Part shown: one piece after another, positions 56,345-64,000 of the stretch
Position numbering within the stretch: the stretch's first letter is position 1
How the letters are laid out: every line of letters begins with the position of its first letter
Assembly (NCBI GenBank): GCA_001692895.1
Contig: KV748234.1
Span: 124,001 to 188,000 of the forward strand
DNA: 64,000 bases
Origin: Cenococcum geophilum 1.58
Lineage: Eukaryota > Ascomycota > Dothideomycetes > Gloniales > Gloniaceae
Direction of reading: 5' to 3'
Program-made: the position numbers and the translations under genes
Notes under the pieces: model-generated
What the model was told of the DNA's origin: nothing
The model's database searches: none
Seen by the model: only the letters and a program-made list of their open reading frames with translations

Positions 56345-56536
56345 TGTCACGGGACGGGGCAGTGGCTATAAGACGTATATATTCGAGGAGTCTACAAAAC
56401 GTTACGCGATTGATCGTAAGGGTTGAGGGCGTAAGGAGGTGATATACCTACGCGTAGCTGATATAAGCTATATGTGAGGTGTATGCAAGAGCACGGGGCT
56501 CTCCTATAGAGGCCCCTACGGTGGGGTTCCGTAATA
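56345..56536 (-). repeat. Left (3') LTR of chromovirus copy B
   Basis: 192 bp. Starts TGTCACGGGACGGGGCAG; the inner end reads CCGTAATA, a mutated CCGTGACA. Confidence 0.88.
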
Positions 56537-56849
56537 CTACCCCCCCTTCTATAGAGGCGGAGCTCCGGCGACGCTGTAGTTACTATATATATATAAAAGG
56601 GACACTTAGGGTATAGAAAAGAAGAAAGGGGGATATTACTAAAGGCTTAAAACAATGTTATATAATAAGGCTTAGCATCTAAGAATCTAACTAATTAGAC
56701 AACTTTAACCGCCGGTTAAAGTTCCTAGACATCTTAACGATATTCCGGTCACATAATCGCACTTTACTATAATCTAACGGCAATTTAACGGCAATTTGCC
56801 CCTACGTAGTAATATATAATGGTTTAACTCTATAAGGGCTCCTATAGAG

Positions 56850-59800
56850 GATTAGGTATAAAATCTCTACTTAGGCCCAGTTTTTATAGGTTCGCGTAGT
56901 AAAAGTCACTAATTAGATCCTTTGCATTTTCGAAGTCTTCCTATAGTTGCCATTCTAGCTAATCTATATTAAATCCTGTGTATATAGCTCTATAGTAGAG
57001 CCGTCGTCCTCTGCCTTTACCAAAGTATTTAGAGTTAATAATTCGTTTAACGGTCCACTCCTCATGGTTCTTATCTTTATTCTTATCTTAAATTAGTACT
57101 AGTAGGGGTTTAGGCTATATCTGCCCTAGTAAGGGGTTAGGCTAATAAAGGTGTAGTAGCTATAGGTAAAATACAGGCTATATCCCGTAGGTAGCTAGGG
57201 TAGGCGGGAGCTCTAGCTCGTATACAGCTCCCCTATTAATAACTTGTTTAATTGGGTAGGGGCTAAGGTTCTTATAATTAAGTGACTTTATAGGCCTTTA
57301 TATAGAGATATTGCGTATATCTAGCTATACCTAGTCGCCAACACGCATCTCTAGTGGTGGCGTTCTATAACGGTCGGCGAAGTAGGCCTACTTTGCTTAA
57401 GCCTAGGCCATTTCTCCCTTATAGTAGTCAAGTAGATTTTTTATATGGTCTACATACTGGTCGGCAAGTAGCATCTTAAGGCGTTTTCCATATAGCAGTT
57501 TCTTATTAATAGGTTCTGGTGGTTCTATGCCGGATTAGGGGTAATATCCCTTATTCGCGAAGAATAGGGTAAGTCCTATAGTAGTTAAGACGTAGTTATT
57601 TACTGCGAATTTACCTAGTAGGAGGTAATCTACCTAGTTATCTTAACTATAGGCAACTACCTGTCGTAGGTACGCTTTTATATTAGCATTAGCGTTTTCT
57701 AATTGCCTAGTAGTTTTATAGTAGAAGGATATAGACATCTTAACGGAGATGCTAAGGCGTTAGTAGATTTGTCTCTATACATTAGAGCTAAACTATATAC
57801 CTTAGTTAGACGTAATTAAGTTAGGTAACCTATATAATCGGTAGATTTCGCGGAAGAAGGCGTTAGTAACGTCACTAACGGCTACGCCTTCAGTTAGGAC
57901 GTAGTGGCGCTCTTTTATAAGTCGGTATATTATTATAAGGATATTCTTATAGGTATGGCCATGTCGCTTATAGGGTGGTAGGTTAATAATAAAATCTATA
58001 GCGATATCTGCCCATTATTATATAGGTACTAGTAGAGGGTATAATAGTCCTTAGTACTTTATATTAAAGGCCTTAGCGCGCTTACAACTATAGTAGGCGC
58101 CTATAAAGCGTTTAACTAAGTCTATTATTTTAGGCTAGAAGTAGTATCGGCTAAGAAGCTTATAGGTTCCTCCTCTACCTAGGTGGCCGCTTAATNNGAG
58201 GTNNTAGGCNATTTAGATTAGTTNCNNTTATANATTTTCTAAGTTAGGGATAAATAGACGGCCTCTATAATAGAGCCTATTCTCTTTTACTTCTAAGGCT
58301 GCCATATTAATCTAGCCTAAGCTTTAGAGTTTAGTTAGCAGTATATAGGCGCTAGCGGTCTTTGCGGTAATAAGTTAATATAGTAATAGGTTAACAGAGG
58401 TGTTATATGCCGTGGTGATAAGCTTATTAATTTCAGAAGGTGATTCTAGTTCTATAGTATAGAGCTAAGGTATAGTTAGCTCTATTATAGGTAGCATACC
58501 TAGGGCCAAATTCNATNCTTTTANGATNNTNTATTNTTGGAACTNGTTNTNGGGGTNATCTTTAGACTAAGGAAGGTCTTATAAGCGGCGTGTTAGGCTA
58601 TTAGGCTTAGTACCTTATACTCCTAGCCTATATACGATTTTAAAGTTAAAACTAAAGAGAAACTCGTTCCAGCGTGCTTAACGTCAGTTTAGCTATTTTA
58701 TAGTTATAAAGTACTTAAAATTGCGATAATCCGTAAGGACTTTAGTTGGCTAGTTAGGTTCTGCTAAGGAAAGTTCCGGTTAGAATTTCTTAAACGCTTA
58801 TATAATTGCAAGAAGTTCCTTATTATAGATCTTATAGTTATATTCTTATAGTATAAGCTTAGATAAATAGAATGCGACTAAGTAGAGAAGACCGTTGTCG
58901 CCCATCTAGGAAAGGACGCCTGCGTTAACGTGGTCTAAGGAGTTAGTCTTAAGATAAAGTTGTCGTCCTAGTATAAAGTAAGCTAGGATAGGTGTTTTAG
59001 TAAAAGCATCTTTAAGGTCTTGGAACGCCTTCTCGTATTTAGGCGTCTAGATAAAACGTAGATATATTTTTCTTCCTTTTATAGAAAGGCCCTTTATTCG
59101 CATTATTACTATAAATAGTGCTATAACACCCAAGAAGTTGTATATAAATTTTTAATAGAAGTTAGCAAAACTGAGGAAAGCTTATACGTCTTTAATGCAG
59201 TTAGGGGTTTACCATTCGGTAATTATACATACCTTCTTAGGGTCTATATAGACACCCTTAGTAGTAACAATTAGTTTAAGGTATTTTACTTCTATAACTA
59301 AGAATTCGCACTTTTTTAAATTAATATAAAGTCCTGCGTCCCTAAGGCGCTATAGGACCTTTTAAACATGCTTAGTATGCTTAGAAGGGTTATTACTATA
59401 AATAAGTATATTATCTAGGTACGCAGAGCAGAAGTCGTTAAGGTAGTCCCGTAAGGCGTTATTAATATAGCTTTAGAAGCTGCCTGGGCCGTTATATACG
59501 CTAAAGGGCATAACGGTATATTTAAATTAGCTAAAGCGCAATACAAATACGGTTTTCCATTCGTCACCTTTTTATATTTAGAGGCGGTTAAAGGTGGCGA
59601 TAATATCAAGCTTAGTATAGATTTTAGCTTAACTAAGCCGCTTAAGAGTCTCACGTATAAGCGGTATAGGGTATTAGTTCTTAATCGTAATAGCGTTAAG
59701 TCCTCTATAGTTAACGTAGAATCAAATACCTCCTCCTAGCTTCTTAGTAAGGAGGATAGGGGCGGCTACTAGGAACATGCTAGGGCGAATAAACCCTTTA

Positions 59801-62450
59801 TTAAGGTGTTTGTTAATATACTTTTTAATAACTAGAAGTTTGTCTTTTAACATTAAGTAGGGTCTCTTATAGGGTAGCGTTTTTCCTTATTTAATATTAA
59901 TGGCATAGTTATTAGGTTAATATAGGGGGAGTATATCTACGCTCTTTTGTAAGCACATATTAATAAAGTTATAGTATCTCTTAAGGAAGAGCTTACGGAG
60001 TTTCTTATTAGTAAGTCCTTTTTTAAGCTTTATAAACTTCTTAAAGTCTAAAGGTAAAAGTCCGTAGAGTTCTACGAGGGCATTATTTTCTAAAAGGTTA
60101 ACTATATCTATCCTATTACTATAGAGGACGTAGTCCTATTCTTTATTAAGCTTATATAGTTATAATTAGGAGGCTATAGTAACGGTCCAGCCTTTCCTAT
60201 ATGCTATGCGGTAGAAGGCCGCGGCACTTATATAGTGGTAGTTGGTTATAGGTAGGGTAATAAGGAGTTCCTTAGGTTAGTATCCTGGGGAGTAAATAGA
60301 GGCGGCTAGGCTATGTCCTAGGCAGGTTTCTTTACAGTATTTAAAGTTAAAGGTTACTTCTCTCTTTTTCCAGTTAATAGCGGGGTTGTGTTATTTGAGC
60401 TAGTTTATTCTAAGGATAATAGGGTAGTTAGTAAGTAGTATAATATAGGCCTAAAGTTCTTCCTGGTGCCCATTTATATCTAGGTAGAGTTATGCTATAT
60501 AGGTAATCTTCTATGCGGTATAACTACCGTTAGCGAGTTATAGGGCGCGGGCTTTAGTAAGGGGTAAGGTAGGTAAGTTATAAGTACGCATAAATTAGGT
60601 ATCTATAAATTTATTAATAGCTCCGTAATTAATTATAAAACGGCTTTTATATTATTTTTTGGTAGTAGTTCCTATTACGGGTAAAACTATCTATTTCCGT
60701 CTATTTATCTTTACTAAGTTATCTATTAAGTAGGCCGATATATAGATCCCCTTATTATTAGGGCGTCCCAACCTACGACTTAGGGCTAGGACTTAGCGTT
60801 TTCCGTTTCCGTATCTAACTCTACCGCTATTACTACGTCTTTATCTTATATGGTAGTGGCATATAGTAATATATTTAGTGTTTAAGGTACTAGGTTAGGT
60901 ATTAAGCAGTAGCTGCTAAACCTAGCTATTAGGCAGTTTAGGCTATAGCTATAACAGCCTTCTTAACGATATCTATAGCAACGCTTTAGCTTTTAAAGTA
61001 GCTCGCATTCTCTATCTAGTAGCTTCTACGGGAAGGTTAATATAAAAAGGTCGATATTAGGACCAGTAGTATTGCTTAGGGTAATAGGCGTCGGTAGTTT
61101 AGTAGGTCTAGAGGGCTTTTATAGGGAAGTCTTTGGGTAAAGGTTTACAGTAGCGATCTAATTTAGTCGTCGTTTAATCTTCTGTATGGCTGCTACCATA
61201 TTATAAATATTATTATAGTTATAGCTAGCGGCTGCGTGACTAAGGCGATAAGTGACTTTTTTAAGGAAATCTTCCTAGTCTTTAGTATCGTCTCAGGCAA
61301 GGGCTCCGGTATATTCCTAGAATTTAACATAAAACTCATTAAATAATTCAGTGGGGCTTATCTTTAGGGCACGTAGTTTAGCTTAGTTAGTGGCTAGTAG
61401 GTTATAGTCGCGGTATATTAGGTTAAGATTATTAAGGACTTCTTAGTAGAACTGCTACTTCTAGGGGCTATTAGTCTCCTATTGGGCAAAGAGTCTATTA
61501 AATAGTGTACCCTTTATTCGCCCGATAATGTAGCCAATCTTAGTATCTTCCGTAGGAAAAAGGTAGGCGCTCTAAGTTAGTTTCTTGTAGATTTACATCT
61601 TCTAGTAGCTGTATTCTTTACGGTCTCCCTAAAAAACTAGGGGATTAGGGTAATGTATATTAGACCCTACGGTAGTAGCTTAAGTTTAGTTATTATAGCT
61701 TTTATCGTCGCTTTAATAGGGGTTCCCGTTAGGTAAGGCTGCTCGGCGCTAACCCTCTATTAAGCGTTAAGTAGGTAAAGTTACTAAGGGCGTAGAGACT
61801 TAAGTGGCGTTATATACAGTAAAGAGGTATCTAGCGTTATTACAAATATGCTTATTAAGCTAAGATTATAGGTATTTAATTATACCTTCTCTTTTAGTAA
61901 CCGTAGCAATAAGTACAATCTTAGCCTTCTTTAACTGTTAGACGTTGCGTTTAGACACGCAGAGGTTATCTTTGGTTTCTTAACGCGTATTATCGGCGAG
62001 CGCCTCGCGAGCTTATAGGTCTTAGATAATATCGTAATCTTAGGCAGTACGCATCTCGGCTTATATAAGCTTTAGGTGGTAGTTCTATAGAAGGCGGTAG
62101 TATTTATTAGGTTCTCGTGCTACCATTTTTACAAACGTCTCGGCGTCTCGTATTTTAATTTTAATAGGTAGTAGCCCTTCCGCTTACTTATCCGTAGTTG
62201 TATAGTTAATAAAAGATAAAACATTGTCGGTATCTATCTCCTTAGGGGTTAAGGCTAGGGCTAATAAATCGAATTCTCCTGGGATTAATTGGCGTTGTAG
62301 GTTAAGTATAGGTATTGGATTGTTCTTTGGGTTTAATATAATAGCTAGTAAGGAATATCATCTTACTATTATAGGTTCCTTAGAAGTATAAAGTGAGGTA
62401 ACTTATAGGCACGCTGCTTTTGGCAGCGCCTATAGTATTATAAAGACGTA
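56850..62450 (-). pseudogene. gag-pol remnant of chromovirus copy B
   Basis: The minus strand shows a protease patch RALQLANGSYT (about 60510-60545), the start of RT with GGGIRF and YRGLNAI-like sequence (about 59690-59740), the RT box YLDN at 59410-59421 (YLDD in copy A), and RNase H and integrase remnants. The C-terminal chromodomain at about 56890-57060 begins WTVKRIINSKYFGKGRG and continues YYRAIYTG and LEWQL. A chromodomain on the integrase defines chromoviruses and is known to steer integration to H3K9-methylated chromatin. Many TAG/TAA stops make it inactive. Confidence 0.82.
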
Positions 62451-62496
62451 GAATTGGTTGTAGGCTAGGTGTTAGTAGTAAAAAGGCACAACGTAA

Positions 62497-62688
62497 TGTC
62501 ACGGGACGGGGCAGTGGCTATAAGACGTATATATTTAAGGAGTCTACAAGACGTTACGCGATTAATCATAAGGGTCGAGGGCGTAAGGAGGTAATATACC
62601 TACGCGTAACTGATATAAGCTATACGCGAGGTGTATATAAGAGCACAGGGCTCTCCTATAGAGGCCCCTACGGTGGGGTTCCGTGACA
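62497..62688 (-). repeat. Right (5') LTR of chromovirus copy B
   Basis: 192 bp, TGTCACGGGACG to GGTTCCGTGACA, the same length as its partner. Confidence 0.9.
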
Positions 62689-62693
62689 AACCC

Positions 62694-62849
62694 GGAACTA
62701 ATTTAGTACATTTTAACTAATAAGCCACTAGGTGACCGCCTTAAGGCCTTTTTATATTAAAAGCAGTATATTATAGTTCTCTGTACTAGCTACTAAGAGC
62801 ATTATTTCTTAATTAGTATATAGGGGGTATAGCAGTATTACGTGTTTTG
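62694..62849. repeat. AT-rich spacer right of chromovirus copy B
   Basis: No recognisable feature; TpA-rich. Confidence 0.4.
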
Positions 62850-64000
62850 GTATCTGTCTTAGCCAGCTATATTTATATCTTAGGCTACCTACTAAAACAC
62901 CCACCCAGTAAAGCCAATCTTTTAGTCCTATTATTCCTATTCTTAAAAGTGTTGCTATTATATTTTCTGCCTTTATTAGGCCTTCTCGGAGCCCTTAAGT
63001 ATTTACCCCCTATAGCGTTAACTATACTATAGCTTGGGTTTATCTTACCTAAGTCAGCCTCTGTACCTTTAACTCCTATTTACCTCTCTAGCGTTAGTCC
63101 AACCAGTATTATATTGCGGTAGATAGTTTCCTAGCGTTCTTATATATTCTACTTTAGCTCCTTTCTTTATTTTACTATTGTCTTTGCTAACCTCTTACGC
63201 GTCTCTCTTCCTTCTTTATATGGGCCTGGGCCCTAAAGCGGCACCATTTTTCTTCTGCTTTCTTTACCTATTTCTCTAATATCTCTTCCCTACTTTGGGG
63301 TTGTTAGTTTATTCTTTTATAGGGCACCCTAGGGTCCCTTTATAGTTTACTTAGGCGTGTCTTAATATACTTTATAACATTAGAGTTACGTTTATTTTAC
63401 GTCCTTTATATTATAGCGGCTTTAATATATAACTATAGGGGGGGAATATTAGATTCCTTCTTAAGCAGTACTATAGCCGTTCGCTTATACCCGCCTATAA
63501 TACTCCAGAGGCAGGCTATTTGGACCTTTTGAAGTAGTTTAAGGAGTAATTTAGGGGGGCCCTTCTTAGTTTCTCCAATGGCCCAAACACTGGATCTATA
63601 TATTATAGTTGGCCGAACGACTGCTATATATAGTAGGCGTAACCTCTAGAAGCATGGACCCTATATAGAATTAACAATCCTAGATAAAGCAATGAACTAT
63701 ACTTAGCCTTTACGGGCCGCTTACGCCGTATATACGCTCTACCAGAGCTTACTATCTACCTATACTCCTAATACCCTTAGGCCCTAAACTAGTTAACCCC
63801 TAAAGCCTTAAATGCGAATTGTATACTAGAGATCTATAAATTAGTTACGTTTTCTTATAAAATAGATTAGCTAGTATTTCTCTAGTAAGAATTAAACTCT
63901 ATAACGTTTTGCCCATTCTATATAAGTATTATAGGCTTTCTCTAGTATTCTACAATTCTCTACGGCTATTGGCCCGTATATAATTAGGTTTATATTATCA
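62850..64000 (-). pseudogene. LINE polymerase C-terminal remnant, runs off the window
   Basis: Reverse-complemented sequence from the window end to about 63170 reads as the thumb and tail of a Tad-like LINE polymerase. Pieces include VHASRG, WSIIGGYKRTA, KESNIPPL, LYIKAAIIQRT, NSNVIKYIKTRLSKLQRDP and RINQQPQSREEILE. Stops are TAG/TAA. The part from 62850 to 63170 would be its 3' region. It is a different copy, and probably a different family, from the LINE at 2.2-7.3 kb. Confidence 0.65.

Larger units (their letters stand above)
56345..62688 (-). mobile_element. Chromovirus (Ty3/gypsy) copy B, near full length
   Basis: LTRs of 192 bp lie at 56345-56536 and 62497-62688, with TGTCACGG at the outer left and CCGTGACA at the outer right. 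The 5-bp duplication AACCC is at 56340-56344 and 62689-62693. Coding is on the minus strand, and a polypurine tract (GAAGGGGGGG on the minus strand, about 56540-56552) borders the left LTR. Gag, protease, RT, RNase H, integrase and chromodomain regions are in the expected order over 6344 bp. RIP-type stops and ambiguous bases (about 58195-58235, 58514-58560) interrupt it. Confidence 0.92.

Overview
The window looks like a piece of a filamentous ascomycete (Pezizomycotina) chromosome. Genes carry short introns (about 50-190 bp, one of 337 bp) with GT-AG ends and CTAAC/CTAAT-type branch sites, and fungal families such as a Pho80-type cyclin, a NACHT/ankyrin NLR and a RING-SNF2 helicase are present. 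Long blocks are very rich in TpA and poor in CpA, and their recognisable transposon reading frames are full of TAG/TAA where CAG, CAA or TGG would be expected. That is the signature of repeat-induced point mutation (RIP). I cannot name the species.

Layout. (1) 1-14.2 kb is RIP-degraded repeat: a 326-bp retroposon with a 14-bp target duplication, a solo LTR, a Tad-like LINE (about 2.2-7.3 kb) and a deleted chromodomain Ty3/gypsy element (7608-12803). (2) 14.3-15.8 kb is a small unmutated island with one gene for a cysteine-rich single-pass membrane protein. (3) 15.8-24.6 kb is repeat again: a gag-only LTR element (16386-18959), a second solo LTR, 12-bp minisatellites, a MITE-like element and a Fot1/pogo DNA transposon (21756-24599) split by a nested 1-kb retroposon. 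(4) 24.6-52.7 kb is the gene island. It opens with a pseudogene of a PIP-kinase-like protein, then about 5 kb with no convincing gene but two or three small inverted-repeat elements, then six intact multi-exon genes: a pathogen-related-protein family gene, a Pho80/Pcl-type cyclin with a long leader and upstream ORF, the SRP receptor alpha subunit, YIF1, a NACHT-ankyrin NLR and a RAD5-like RING-SNF2 helicase. (5) 52.7-64 kb is RIP-degraded repeat with an LTR element remnant, a second 326-bp-type retroposon, a near full-length chromovirus (56345-62688) and a LINE fragment.

How genes relate. SRP receptor alpha and YIF1 are divergent from a 240-bp shared promoter and both serve the early secretory pathway. 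The NLR and the SNF2 helicase are divergent from a 320-bp shared region at the edge of the gene island, next to heterochromatin-like repeat. The remaining genes look independent. Exon models were built by hand from reading-frame continuity and remembered family patterns; no alignment or transcript evidence was available. Single ambiguous bases (N) occur near 17.3-17.4, 20.3-20.9, 33.4, 55.6, 58.2 and 58.5 kb.
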